Source of the DNA: an uncultured Caulobacterales bacterium
Lineage (GTDB): Bacteria; Pseudomonadota; Alphaproteobacteria; Caulobacterales; Caulobacteraceae
Reading direction: 5' to 3'
NCBI GenBank assembly: GCA_903862425.1
Contig: CAIOYC010000021.1
Span: 1-64,000, forward strand
Length of the DNA stretch: 64,000 nucleotides
The notes beneath the pieces were generated by a model. The model had not been told where the DNA came from. It ran no database searches and saw nothing but the letters and a program-made list of their open reading frames with translations. The first letter of the stretch is position 1; every line of letters starts with the position of its first letter. Both the position numbers and the translations under genes were made by a program. Below, piece by piece: positions 10,083-18,583 of the stretch.

Positions 10083-11222
10083 CTAGCGCGCCACGGCGGT
10101 TCTCAGGGCGAAGCGGGTACGGGCGGCCCGATGGCGGCGACGCTCGGCCCAGTTGCGCATCAGGGTGCGGGCCGGACGCTCCACCACATGGTGGCCGAGC
10201 ATGCCCACCAGCACCACGCCGCCGAAATAACCCAGCCAGATCGGCAGGGGCAGATCGCCCGCCAAGTGGAACGCCTTTTGCGCGCCGGACATGACCAGCA
10301 TCTTCCAGGGGATGGCGACCATGTAGACGGAGAACGACACCTCACCGAGATAGACGCCGACCTTGTTGGAAAACAGCCTGGAGCCGGTCGAGGTCAGGCT
10401 GGCGAGGCCGAGGATCAAGGCGCCGAACGAGGCGACGATGGCGGCGGTCGGGGCGGCCAGGGCGACGAGGGCCACACTGACCGCCGCGAAGCCGAGGCTC
10501 ATCCCCACGGCGGTGCGCTGGGTCTGCACCGCGCCCGAACGCCATATCAGGAACATGGCGCAGCCATAGGCGAAGCAGGGCACGATGCGCAGCGCACCCC
10601 AGGCGATGGTGGCGTCGGTGAGCTTGAAGCCGGCGAAATGTTCGAACGCCGGATAGATCACGACCAAGAGCAGCGCCGCCAGCGATGCCGCCAGGACCGG
10701 GCGGGCGCGCAGGGACCAGGCTATCGTCGCAAACACCGGGAACAGCAGATAGGCGAACCATTCGGCCGAGATCGACCACGCCGGGTGGTTCCACCCCGCG
10801 TCGGTATTGAAGCCCCAGGCATTGACCAGCAGCAGGTTGGACGGCAGGGCGGGCCAATAGAGCACATTGTGCTCCATCACGCGGCCCATCAGCAGGGCGG
10901 CGGCGCCCATCACGCCCACGGCGGCCAGGGTGGCGATGTGCAGCGGATAAATCCGCGCCAGCCGCGCCCACAGGAAACCCTTGTAGTCGAAACGCTTCTC
11001 GCCGAAGGCCGACAGATAGACGTGGCTGAGAATAAAGCCCGACAGCACGAAGAATAGCTCCACCCCCAGCTGGCCGCTGGCGATGAAGGCGGGCGGTGCG
11101 TCCGGCGCCCCCTTCAGGTCCGGCCAATAGTCCGCCAGCACCACCCACAGGGCAGGCAGGATCCGCAGGGCGGTCAGCGGCTTCAGATCGAGAGGCGCCT
11201 TGGATTGGACGGCCGTTGTCAT
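10083..11222 (-). CDS. acyltransferase-3 family membrane protein (OafA/YrhL type)
   Basis: Integral inner-membrane O-acyltransferase of 379 residues with about ten hydrophobic helices. The family opening is visible: LTALRILPALWVVLADYW, then GQLGVELFFVLSGFILSHVYL and the Arg-rich RFDYKGFLWARLARIYPLHI. The usual catalytic His-x-x-x-x-Asp/Arg region near the N-terminus appears altered (no clear RGIAALxVxxxH pattern), so the acceptor and activity are uncertain. Members modify surface sugars, peptidoglycan or secreted metabolites. It stands alone, with AAGGGAC before the ATG and a terminator-like hairpin upstream that ends the previous gene. Confidence 0.82.
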   Translation of the reverse strand: MTTAVQSKAPLDLKPLTALRILPALWVVLADYWPDLKGAPDAPPAFIASGQLGVELFFVLSGFILSHVYLSAFGEKRFDYKGFLWARLARIYPLHIATLAAVGVMGAAALLMGRVMEHNVLYWPALPSNLLLVNAWGFNTDAGWNHPAWSISAEWFAYLLFPVFATIAWSLRARPVLAASLAALLLVVIYPAFEHFAGFKLTDATIAWGALRIVPCFAYGCAMFLIWRSGAVQTQRTAVGMSLGFAAVSVALVALAAPTAAIVASFGALILGLASLTSTGSRLFSNKVGVYLGEVSFSVYMVAIPWKMLVMSGAQKAFHLAGDLPLPIWLGYFGGVVLVGMLGHHVVERPARTLMRNWAERRRHRAARTRFALRTAVAR

Positions 11223-11299
11223 AGACGTGTCCCTTTCAGAGACGAACGTCCGGCATCAGCAACTTCCGGGCCTACAATTGGCGACGACCTGCACGCAGG

Positions 11300-11332
11300 A
11301 AAATGGCGGCGAGCCTCAGGAACCCGCCGCCA
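11300..11332 (-). terminator. intrinsic terminator downstream of the amidotransferase gene
   Basis: On the minus strand TGGCGGCG pairs with CGCCGCCA (plus-strand arms 11325-11332 and 11304-11311, 13-base loop), followed by TTTT. It lies about 140 bases after the end of the amidotransferase gene and before the acyltransferase gene, so the two are probably separate units. Confidence 0.55.
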
Positions 11333-11474
11333 GTCATGACGACAGGCGCTGGACGAGCCTGGAGCCGGAGGGTGTCAGACGGCGAACCGAACTTGACGCT
11401 GATCAGATAGCAAGTCGGCCACAAGGCGCCAAGTCGAAATCTAACGGTGTAAAGATTCTTGAAGCGGCGGGGTC

Positions 11475-12170
11475 TCAGCCCTCCCGCAAGAAGCGCCTCA
11501 GCCACCGCGCGACACGGACGTTGTCATTGGGCGCGTGTAGAGAGGCGATAGCGCTTTGCGCGTGCTCCCGCGTCAAGGGGCCGTCCTCGCGGGTCAGGAT
11601 CAACGCCTCCGCATAGGCCGGATCGAATTCCGGGTGCGGTTGCAGAGAGACGGCCTTCAGGTCGGGCCAGGCGAGAAAACCGAACGGGCAGAACGCCGAC
11701 CCGCCCAGCACCTCGGTTCCCACGCCGACCTCGACCACCTGATCCTGGTGTGAGACCGGCAGCGCCATGCTCAGTGCGTCCTCGGGCATCCATGGCGCAG
11801 CGGTGTTGAGATCGTAGGTATGCAGGCCGACGCCCCAGCCCTTGGGCGACTTGACCACCTTGCCGCCGAAGGCCTCCGCCATCAGCTGGTGGCCGAAACA
11901 GATGCCGATCATCGGCGCCGACCCGGCGGTGCACTGTACCCAGGTCTTCAGTTCCGGGATCCACGGATCGGGATCGTAGACGCCCGAGGACGAGCCGGTG
12001 ATCACATAGCCGTCCCAACCCTCGGCCTTGGGCCACTCGCCGGCGCGGATGTCGAACATCTCGACCGCAAACCCTTCGCCCAGCATCGCCGCGACCATCC
12101 CGCCGTAACCGCCAAAACGGGGCAGCAGGGCCGGCGGCGGCGCACCGGGTTCGAGAACCGCGATCTTCAT
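11475..12170 (-). CDS. class I glutamine amidotransferase (GMP synthase-like)
   Basis: A 231-residue stand-alone glutaminase-type domain. The catalytic triad is visible: Cys91 in GICFGHQLMAEA, and His179/Glu181 in LQPHPEF. The oxyanion region is YVITGSSSGVYD. Family members either supply ammonia to a partner or hydrolyse gamma-glutamyl compounds (as PuuD and GGP proteins do), so the substrate is open. Start set at 12170 (MKIAVLEPG) where a GAGG lies just upstream; an upstream in-frame extension lacks homology. Confidence 0.85.
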   Translation of the reverse strand: MKIAVLEPGAPPPALLPRFGGYGGMVAAMLGEGFAVEMFDIRAGEWPKAEGWDGYVITGSSSGVYDPDPWIPELKTWVQCTAGSAPMIGICFGHQLMAEAFGGKVVKSPKGWGVGLHTYDLNTAAPWMPEDALSMALPVSHQDQVVEVGVGTEVLGGSAFCPFGFLAWPDLKAVSLQPHPEFDPAYAEALILTREDGPLTREHAQSAIASLHAPNDNVRVARWLRRFLREG

Positions 12171-12262
12171 GAGCGCCTCGGATTCAGCACGGCGAAATTG
12201 GCACGGATCCTTCCCGTTCATCCCGACGAATGCCGGAAAGATCGGTTGAGACTGGGGTCAAA

Positions 12263-12293
12263 CGAAAACCGCGCGGCCATCTGCGACCGCGCG
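12263..12293 (-). terminator. rho-independent terminator of the cytochrome c gene
   Basis: On the minus strand CGCGCGG and CCGCGCG (plus-strand arms 12287-12293 and 12270-12276) form a 7-bp stem with a 10-base loop, followed by GTTTTCGTTT. It lies 27 bases after the cytochrome stop. Confidence 0.72.
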
Positions 12294-12319
12294 ACTTCAG
12301 TTCGGTAAGAGCGAGAAGC

Positions 12320-13099
12320 CTATTTCGGCGGGGCGCCGGGCGAGGTGCTGGCGGTTTTGGGTGCTGCGGCGGCGCCGGAGCCGGTCTGGCCCGGCGTGCC
12401 CGTGGCGCTGCCGCCCGCGGCGGCGACCGGAGCGCCCTTGGCCGGCTCGCCCTTGCCGGTCTCGGCCACCTTGGCGGCGTCGGAGGGAGCCGGCTTGCCG
12501 GCGGCGGTCTGGGCGGCGCCCGCGCCAGCCGCGGCCGCTTCGGCCTTGGGGTTCGGGGCCGGAATCGCGACCGGGCTGGAGGATTGCTGGCGCAGCCACG
12601 CGATCAGGTTGATCCGATCCTCAGGCTTCTTCAGGCCCACGAACGACATCTTGGTGCCGGCCACGTAGCTCTGCGGATTGGCCAGGAACATGTAGAGGTG
12701 GTCGAAGTCCCAGGCCGGGGTCTTCTTGCCGAAATCCTGCATGGCCGAGGAATAGGCGAAGCCCGGATGGGTGCCCGGCTGGCGGCCGACCACGCCCCAA
12801 TTGTTCGGGCCCGTACCGTTGGCGCCGCCATTGGTGAAGGTGTGGCACGAGGCGCACTTGGTGGAGACCTGCTCGCCGGCGGCCACGTCGGCCTTGGGCA
12901 ATACCGTGCCCCAATCCGGCGGCGTATCGGCCTTGGCTTCGCCGCCGCCGCTGGTGTCTTCCGCCACGGCGATGGCGTAGCCCGGCTTTTCGATCTTGTG
13001 TGGCGCGTAGACCATCTCCGCGGCCTGCTTCAGACCAAGGATCACCAGAGCCGTCGCGAGCACCGCGCCGAAGATCTTGTTCGCACCCAAGTCGTCCAT
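12320..13099 (-). CDS. membrane-anchored class I cytochrome c with Ala/Pro-rich tail
   Basis: Electron carrier of 259 residues. Residues 8-24 are an uncleaved N-terminal membrane anchor (KIFGAVLATALVILGL). The haem c site is Cys82-Ala-Ser-Cys85-His86 and the axial methionine is probably Met151 in AGTKMSFVG; the GPNNWGVVGRQPG segment is typical. It resembles CycM-type cytochromes that pass electrons from the bc1 complex to oxidases. After the haem domain (ending near 172) there are about 85 residues rich in Ala, Pro, Gly and Lys with no recognisable fold, longer than in most relatives. Start 13099 (MDDLGANK) chosen by homology. It is divergent from kdsB. Confidence 0.88.
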   Translation of the reverse strand: MDDLGANKIFGAVLATALVILGLKQAAEMVYAPHKIEKPGYAIAVAEDTSGGGEAKADTPPDWGTVLPKADVAAGEQVSTKCASCHTFTNGGANGTGPNNWGVVGRQPGTHPGFAYSSAMQDFGKKTPAWDFDHLYMFLANPQSYVAGTKMSFVGLKKPEDRINLIAWLRQQSSSPVAIPAPNPKAEAAAAGAGAAQTAAGKPAPSDAAKVAETGKGEPAKGAPVAAAGGSATGTPGQTGSGAAAAPKTASTSPGAPPK

Positions 13100-13267
13100 G
13101 TGCCGCCGTCGTTTATGGAGGGAAACAACCCTCATCAGCCCGTCCCGCCGACGCCCTTTCGAGCGCGGTCTTGTGTCGGCGTCTGTGGCACGCTAACGCC
13201 GCCCGCGCAACCGGGTGATGTCGCAAAGCTTGGCCCCGGCAAGGATATCGCGGAGCGCGACAGCGCC

Positions 13268-14020
13268 ATGAAGCCCATCGTCCTGATCCCCGCCCGCATG
13301 GCGGCCACGCGCCTGCCCGGAAAGCCGCTGGCCGACATCGGCGGCGTGCCGATGATCGTGCGCGTGGTGCGCCAGGCCGAGAAGGCGGGCATCGGGCCGG
13401 TGGCCGTGGCGGCGGGTGATTCGGTGATCGTCGATGTGGTGGAGGCGGCCGGGGGACGGGCGGTGCTTACCGATCCCGACCTGCCCTCCGGCTCGGACCG
13501 GGTGCGAGCGGCCCTGGCCATGCTCGATCCCGAAGGCTGGCACGACGCGGTGATCAATGTGCAGGGCGACATGCCCTTCCTCGATCCCGAAGCGATCAGG
13601 GCCTGCGCCGCCCTCCTGGCCGACACCGACGCGGACATCGCCACCACGGTCGGCCTGGAGCGTTCCATCGAGGACCGCACCGATCCGGACGTGGTCAAGG
13701 CCGTGCTGGCCATGGACGGCTCCGCCCGAGGCCGTTTTGAAAGAGGGAAGGCGCTCTACTTCACCCGCTCCACCCTCTATGGCGAGGGACCGGTGTGGCA
13801 CCATTTCGGCATCTACGGCTATCGGCGCGAGGCCCTGATGCGCTTCTGCGCCGCCCCGCCCTCCCCGCTCGAAAAACGCGAGAAGCTGGAGCAACTGCGC
13901 GCCCTGGAGCTCGGCATGAGCATCTGGGCGGCCGTGATCGATGCGGCTCCCATCTCTGTCGATAACCCGACAGACCTTGCCGCCGCCCGCGACCTCGCTA
14001 GGACGGGGGCAGAGAGATAG
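13268..14020 (+). CDS. kdsB: 3-deoxy-manno-octulosonate cytidylyltransferase
   Basis: Activates Kdo with CTP to CMP-Kdo for lipopolysaccharide core assembly in the cytoplasm. The 250 residues show the nucleotidyltransferase start IPARMAATRLPGKPLADIGG, the SGSDRVRAAL segment, the metal-binding VINVQGDMPFL, the HFGIYGYRREAL block and the PLEKREKLEQLRALE motif. Length is normal. Two bases separate its stop from the pheA start, so the pair is an operon. Cytochrome c, kdsB and pheA are neighbours in many alphaproteobacteria. Confidence 0.95.
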   Translation: MKPIVLIPARMAATRLPGKPLADIGGVPMIVRVVRQAEKAGIGPVAVAAGDSVIVDVVEAAGGRAVLTDPDLPSGSDRVRAALAMLDPEGWHDAVINVQGDMPFLDPEAIRACAALLADTDADIATTVGLERSIEDRTDPDVVKAVLAMDGSARGRFERGKALYFTRSTLYGEGPVWHHFGIYGYRREALMRFCAAPPSPLEKREKLEQLRALELGMSIWAAVIDAAPISVDNPTDLAAARDLARTGAER

Positions 14021-14022
14021 AC

Positions 14023-14868
14023 ATGACTGAACGCTGCATAGCTTACCAGGGGGAGCCCGGCTCCAACTCGGACATGATGTGCCGCGAGCACTTCGCGGAT
14101 TACCTGCCCCACCCCTACCCCACCTTCGAGGCGGCGTTCGAGGCGGCGCGTTCGGGAAGGTGCGAGTTGGCCATGATCCCGCTGGAGAACTCCATTGCCG
14201 GGCGGGTGGCGGACGTGCACCACCTTCTGCCCCGCTCGGGCCTGAAGATCATCGGCGAGCGCTACATGCGCATCCGCTTCGACCTGATGGCCAATCCCGG
14301 GGTGAAGATCAGCGACATCAAGGTTGTGGCCAGTCACATGATGGCCCTGGCCCAGTGCCGGTCGCTGTTCCGCGAGCATGGCTTCCTGGCCGAGACGGTA
14401 GGCGACACCGCCGGCGCCGCCCGCGCCCTGGCCGCGCATCCGGACCCGACCCGCGGCGCGCTCGCCCCGCCCGGCGCGGCGGCGCTGTACGGTCTGGAAA
14501 CCCTGGCGGCGGGGGTGGAGGATGCGGGCGACAACACCACCCGCTTCGTGGTGCTCACCGCCGACCGCGATCCGCCCGCCCCGCCGGAAGGCGCGTCCTG
14601 CATGACCAGCTTCGTCTTCCAGGTGAAGAACGTGCCGGCGGCGCTCTACAAGGCGCTCGGCGGCTTCGCCACCAACGGCGTCAACATGACCAAGCTTGAG
14701 AGCTATGCGGAAGGCGCCGCCTTTGCCGCCACCATGTTCTATGCCGAGGTGGTCGGCCGGCCCGAGGACGCCAACCTGAAGCGCGCCTTCGACGAACTGG
14801 AATTTTTCACCCGCCGCTTCGAAATCCTCGGCGTCTACGAAGCCGCCCCCTGGCGCGCTGGACGGTAG
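14023..14868 (+). CDS. pheA: prephenate dehydratase
   Basis: Converts prephenate to phenylpyruvate in phenylalanine synthesis. Residues 1-185 are the catalytic domain, with AYQGEPGSNSDMMC, the LAMIPLENSIAGRVADVHHLL block and the conserved DNTTRFVVL (Thr-Arg-Phe) motif. Residues 195-275 form the ACT regulatory domain (SFVFQVKNVPAALYKALGGF, then NMTKLESYA), so feedback control by phenylalanine is expected. This is the monofunctional form without chorismate mutase. A short inverted repeat (CGGGGA / TCCCCG, 14890-14908) follows the stop but has no T run. Confidence 0.95.
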   Translation: MTERCIAYQGEPGSNSDMMCREHFADYLPHPYPTFEAAFEAARSGRCELAMIPLENSIAGRVADVHHLLPRSGLKIIGERYMRIRFDLMANPGVKISDIKVVASHMMALAQCRSLFREHGFLAETVGDTAGAARALAAHPDPTRGALAPPGAAALYGLETLAAGVEDAGDNTTRFVVLTADRDPPAPPEGASCMTSFVFQVKNVPAALYKALGGFATNGVNMTKLESYAEGAAFAATMFYAEVVGRPEDANLKRAFDELEFFTRRFEILGVYEAAPWRAGR

Positions 14869-14995
14869 AGGCGCCTTTGCGCTGCGCTCCGGGGAAGCGG
14901 ACTCCCCGTCATCGACCTGGTCTCCGGCCGCTGCGCGCCGGCGCACCGCGCGGCTCGCCCGCCTGAACCCAGGCAACTTTTCGCCGGCCCTCCGG

Positions 14996-15012
14996 TTCTG
15001 TTCTGCACAGAA
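14996..15012. promoter_or_regulatory. short inverted repeat in the leader of the Rieske/FAD gene
   Basis: TTCTGT at 14996-15001 is the inverse of ACAGAA at 15007-15012 with a five-base centre, ending 14 bases before the ATG at 15027. No clear Shine-Dalgarno is visible in this stretch, so the element could be an operator or a leader hairpin affecting initiation. Confidence 0.3.
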
Positions 15013-15026
15013 GCGCGAGCGAGCAC

Positions 15027-16547
15027 ATGGCTGAATCCTCCGACAAGATGCCCGACTTCAAGGCCGGCGTATCGAGCGACGATGTTGCCGACGGCATGAT
15101 GCTTGGCGGAACCTTCGGCGAGGATGGCGTGCTCGTGGCCCGGCGCGGCGGCCGGTTGTTCGCCGTATCGAGCGAATGCACCCACCTCGGCGGCCCCCTG
15201 CCGGAGGGGCTGATGGTGAGCGGCGAGGTGCGCTGCCCGTGGCATCAGGCGCGGTTCTCGTTGGAGACGGGAGAAGCCATCGCCGCCCCCGCCCTGCAAC
15301 CCCTCGGTTGCTATGCGGTCGAGGAGCGTGACGGCAAGGTCTTCGTCACCGGCAAACGTGAACGGCCGGCGCCCGCCAAGACACCGAAGTCGCCGGGCCG
15401 GGTCGTGATTGTCGGCGGCGGCGCGGCCGGTCACGCCTGCGCCGACATGCTGGCGCGACACGGATTTGCGAACCAGGTGACTGTGATCTCCGAGGACGCC
15501 GACGCCCCCTATGACCGCACCTTCTGCTCCAAGCAGTACTTGTCCGGCGAGTCCGAGCGCGGCGAGACCGATCTGGACCACAATGTTGTCTACAAGGCCG
15601 GCGTGACCCTGAATACCGGAATGCGCGTCACCGCCATCGACCTCGACGGCGGGACGGTGGCCACGGCGGACGGCGCCCTCCCCTTCGACGCCCTGGTTCT
15701 GGCCACCGGCGCGGCGCCGATCCGCCCCGAGATCCCCGGCTTCGACAAAGCCAATGTCCACCTGCTCCGCACACTGAAGGATGCCGATGCGCTGATCGCC
15801 TCAGCGGTTAAGGCGAAACGGGTCGCCATCGTCGGCGCCAGCTTCATCGGGCTGGAGGCGGCGGCGGCCATGATCGCGCGCAAGCTGGAGGTGACCGTGA
15901 TCGCGCCCGAACCCGTGCCGCTGGCGCGGATTCTCGGAGAGGAGGCGGGCCGCTACGTGCAGGGACTTCACATCGACAAAGGCGTCGCTTTTCGTCTTGG
16001 CCGGAAGGTCGAGGGCTTCGACGGCGACGCGCTGACGCTGGACGACGGTTCGACCGTGGAGGCCGATTTCGTTGTGCTGGGCGTCGGAGTGAAACCTCGC
16101 CTCGAGCTGGCCGAGGCGGCGGGCCTTAAGCTGGCCGACGAGAAGACCGGCGGCGTGCAGGTGGACGCGCGACTTCGGACGTCCGCCCCCGACGTCTATG
16201 CGGTGGGCGACATAGCCGCCTATCCCGATCCGCGCACCGGCGTGATCCGGGTCGAACACTGGGCCCATGCCGAACGTCAGGGCCAGCATGTGGCGCGGGT
16301 ATTGATGGGCCTGGCCGACGCCTATGAGACGGCGCCCTTTTTCTGGACCAACCATTACGACGGCGGCGTCGGCTATATCGGCCATGCTCGCAAGCCGGAT
16401 GAGACCAAGGTGGACGGCAAGGTCGCATCAGGGGCGTTCGCCATCGAGTACTACGAAGACGGCAAGCCCGCCGCGATGGCCACATCCGGCCGGGACATCG
16501 ACGGGCTCAGGTTCGACGCGGCGCTGGAGGCCGGCGTCGCAGAATAA
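15027..16547 (+). CDS. AIF-family NAD(P)H-dependent reductase with fused Rieske domain
   Basis: A 506-residue flavoprotein. Residues 10-110 are a Rieske [2Fe-2S] domain with ligands Cys51-x-His53 (CTHLGGPLPEG) and Cys70-x2-His73 (CPWHQARF). From about 125 two nucleotide-binding motifs follow: VVIVGGGAAGHACADML for FAD and VAIVGASFIGLEAAAAM for NAD(P)H, plus DVYAVGDIA near the end of the FAD part and a C-terminal reductase dimerisation domain. The layout matches human AIFM3-like and bacterial ferredoxin-reductase-like proteins. It probably moves electrons between NAD(P)H and an iron-sulfur partner; the physiological acceptor is unknown. No oxygenase is nearby. Confidence 0.88.
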   Translation: MAESSDKMPDFKAGVSSDDVADGMMLGGTFGEDGVLVARRGGRLFAVSSECTHLGGPLPEGLMVSGEVRCPWHQARFSLETGEAIAAPALQPLGCYAVEERDGKVFVTGKRERPAPAKTPKSPGRVVIVGGGAAGHACADMLARHGFANQVTVISEDADAPYDRTFCSKQYLSGESERGETDLDHNVVYKAGVTLNTGMRVTAIDLDGGTVATADGALPFDALVLATGAAPIRPEIPGFDKANVHLLRTLKDADALIASAVKAKRVAIVGASFIGLEAAAAMIARKLEVTVIAPEPVPLARILGEEAGRYVQGLHIDKGVAFRLGRKVEGFDGDALTLDDGSTVEADFVVLGVGVKPRLELAEAAGLKLADEKTGGVQVDARLRTSAPDVYAVGDIAAYPDPRTGVIRVEHWAHAERQGQHVARVLMGLADAYETAPFFWTNHYDGGVGYIGHARKPDETKVDGKVASGAFAIEYYEDGKPAAMATSGRDIDGLRFDAALEAGVAE

Positions 16548-16558
16548 GGAGATAAGGT

Positions 16559-16581
16559 GGGCGGCGCATCGCGGGCCGCCC
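16559..16581. terminator. hairpin between convergent reductase and ferritin-like genes
   Basis: GGGCGGC at 16559-16565 pairs with GCCGCCC at 16575-16581 over a nine-base loop, 12 bases after the reductase stop and before the end of the opposing gene. No T run, so termination strength is uncertain. Confidence 0.4.
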
Positions 16582-16598
16582 ACTGCAAATCCCTGGTC

Positions 16599-17186
16599 TC
16601 AGCCTTCCAGCATCGGCTTGCCTTCATGGGCGACCAGTAGGTCGTGCATGTCGTCGGTGTGTTCTTCCTCCACCGCCAGGATGCCTTCCAGCATCACGCG
16701 GGTGGTGGGGTCGTCGTCGCCGAAGTAGCGAATCAGTTCGCGGTAGTGGTCTACGGCGATGCGCTCGGCGATCAGGTTTTCCTTGATCATATCGACCAGA
16801 TTCTCGCCCTCGGCATATTGCGAGGCGGAGCGGCTGGCGAGGCCCTCGGGGTTGAAGTTGGGCGTGCCGCCAAGCTGGTTGATACGCTCGGCCACGGCCA
16901 GCATGTGTTCCTGCTCTTCCTTGGCATGCTCGGCGAACTCGGCCTTGACCGAGTCCGACGAGATGCCGGCGGCGGCGATGGAATGCATGGTGTAGCGCAG
17001 GACGCAGACGATCTCGGTGGCCAGCACCGCCTGCAGAATCTCGATCGTCTTGTCGACGTCGCCCTGATAGGTGGTGGTGACGTTGCCGCTGTTCAGGTTC
17101 TGCCGCGCGCGCTCGCGCAGGGTCTTCACGTCGCTCAGGAACGGCTTAGCGGTTTTGGCGGCGGGTGCGGCTTGATCGTCGGGCAT
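16599..17186 (-). CDS. bacterioferritin-like diiron protein
   Basis: A 195-residue four-helix ferritin-like protein, probably an iron-oxidising or iron-storing oligomer. After a 45-residue leader the helices carry carboxylate motifs: AVLATEIVCVLRYTMHS, then EFAEHAKEEQEHMLAVAERI with ExxH, NLIAERIAVDHYRELIRYF, and ILAVEEEHTDDMHDLL with the second ExxH. These are the expected diiron ligands. It is longer than E. coli Bfr (158) because of its N-terminal extension. Start at 17186 (MPDDQAA). It lies 68 bases downstream of the sugar-phosphate operon on the same strand and might be read through from it. Confidence 0.83.
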   Translation of the reverse strand: MPDDQAAPAAKTAKPFLSDVKTLRERARQNLNSGNVTTTYQGDVDKTIEILQAVLATEIVCVLRYTMHSIAAAGISSDSVKAEFAEHAKEEQEHMLAVAERINQLGGTPNFNPEGLASRSASQYAEGENLVDMIKENLIAERIAVDHYRELIRYFGDDDPTTRVMLEGILAVEEEHTDDMHDLLVAHEGKPMLEG

Positions 17187-17254
17187 GGTCGGTTTCCGGT
17201 GGCTAGGCCGGTGAAACGCCAAGGCCGCGCTTCCGATCCATTACCGCACACGAC

Positions 17255-18583
17255 TCACTCCATCGCGGCCAGCAGCGCGTCCACATCCACGGTGGAGAAG
17301 GCGGTATAGTTGTCCGCCACCCCATAGGGCAGCAGCAGGGTCCGGCCCCGTAACAGAGCGCCGCAGCTATAGACCACGTTCGGTACATAGCCGTCGCGCG
17401 ATCCCTGCAGCGGCTCCAGCACCGGGCGCGACATGCGTTTCAGGACCTTGGAAGGGTCGTGCTTGTCCAGAAGGCAGGCACCGACGCAATAGTTGCGCGC
17501 CGCGCCGACCCCGTGGGTAATCAAGAGCCAGCCTTCGTCCAGCTCGATGGGCGAGCCGCAATTGCCGATCTGGATGAACTCCCATGGCCATTCCGGCTCG
17601 ATGATCTTCTCGCCGCCGTTCCAGTTATAGGGGTCGTCGGAATACACCAGGAACAGGTTCTCATTGTCCTGGCGCGACAGCATCACGTAGCGTCCGTCGA
17701 TCCGGCGCGGAAACAAGGCCATTCCCTTGCCGCTATAATGGTCGCCTTGCACGCCGCGCATCTCGTAGGTGCGGAAGTCGCTGGTGCGCAGCAGGCCCTG
17801 GCGGACGTCGGAGCCGTCGAAGGCGGTGTAGGTGCCGCGATATTCCGTCTTGCCGTCGTCGTCGGTGAACTCCACCAGCCGGCAGTCCTCCAGTCCGCGC
17901 CCCTGGCTCGGCATGAACGGGTAGATTACCGGTTCCGACAGGTCCTTGATGTCCTCGAACATCAAATGGACGACGAGTTGATTGTTGTCGGTTTCCGAGC
18001 GCTCGATGCGCGGGCCAATGGCGAAGTCGCTGGGCTTGTAGGTCTCGACCGTACCGTCCTTCTTCCAGATAGCGCAGCGGAAGGTCAGGGAGGAGATGTG
18101 ACCCTCGCCGATGCCGCGCAGCGACAGCAGGATGCGTGTATCTCCCTCCTCCACGCCGGACTGGTCGGGGTGGCGCACCACACTCGGATTGAACAGTGCG
18201 GCGGACTCGAAGGAGAACTCCTCGCTGAAATAGGCGCCGATCAGCTTGGCTTGGTCGCGGTCGATCTTCACGCCCTTGGGTGCGAACTTCTTCACCTCCT
18301 CGTAGCGGCTCAGCATGGTCTCTTCGGCGTGTGGATGTCGACCGTCGAGGGCGTCGTTGACGGCGTCCAGACCCCGTTGCACGCCTTCCAGGTCCAGGGT
18401 CAGCACCCGCTCGATCACGCGGCGCGTGCGGGGACAGTCGCCCGTCTCGTCCTCGATGATGAAGGGACGCAGCACGGTGCGGGTCGGGTCGGGACGCAGC
18501 AGATCGGGCTGGCGCCGGGCGAGCGCCTCATTCTGATCGTCATCGACAGCAAGACGGGGCGAGGCGACGGCTTCGGCGGTCAT
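17255..18583 (-). CDS. glycoside hydrolase family 130 protein (beta-mannoside phosphorylase or mannosidase)
   Basis: GH130 enzymes phosphorolyse (some hydrolyse) beta-mannosides, releasing alpha-mannose-1-phosphate. This 442-residue protein has the five-bladed propeller motifs in order: ALFNPSVVRHPDQSG (129-143), LRGIGEGHISSLTFR (155-169), GLEDCRLVEF with the likely catalytic Asp near 233, GKGMALFPRR (285-294), GNCGSPIELDEGWLLITHGVG (in parts, 340-360) and VPNVVYSCGALL (400-411), ending LPYGVADNY. The roughly 110-residue helical N-terminal extension is typical of a proteobacterial subgroup whose substrate is not established. It is the last gene of the eleven-gene operon; its ATG overlaps the phosphomannomutase stop by one base, which supports a phosphorylase role. 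Phosphorylase versus hydrolase cannot be decided from sequence here. Confidence 0.82.
   Translation of the reverse strand: MTAEAVASPRLAVDDDQNEALARRQPDLLRPDPTRTVLRPFIIEDETGDCPRTRRVIERVLTLDLEGVQRGLDAVNDALDGRHPHAEETMLSRYEEVKKFAPKGVKIDRDQAKLIGAYFSEEFSFESAALFNPSVVRHPDQSGVEEGDTRILLSLRGIGEGHISSLTFRCAIWKKDGTVETYKPSDFAIGPRIERSETDNNQLVVHLMFEDIKDLSEPVIYPFMPSQGRGLEDCRLVEFTDDDGKTEYRGTYTAFDGSDVRQGLLRTSDFRTYEMRGVQGDHYSGKGMALFPRRIDGRYVMLSRQDNENLFLVYSDDPYNWNGGEKIIEPEWPWEFIQIGNCGSPIELDEGWLLITHGVGAARNYCVGACLLDKHDPSKVLKRMSRPVLEPLQGSRDGYVPNVVYSCGALLRGRTLLLPYGVADNYTAFSTVDVDALLAAME

Noticed and set aside
11272-11505. Possible small gene of 77 codons on the minus strand upstream of the acyltransferase
   Set aside because: It overlaps the amidotransferase end and a terminator hairpin, and has no recognisable family, signal or ribosome binding site.
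14995-15006. GTTCTGTTC considered as a LexA box
   Set aside because: The alphaproteobacterial SOS box needs GTTC-N7-GTTC; the spacing here is two bases.
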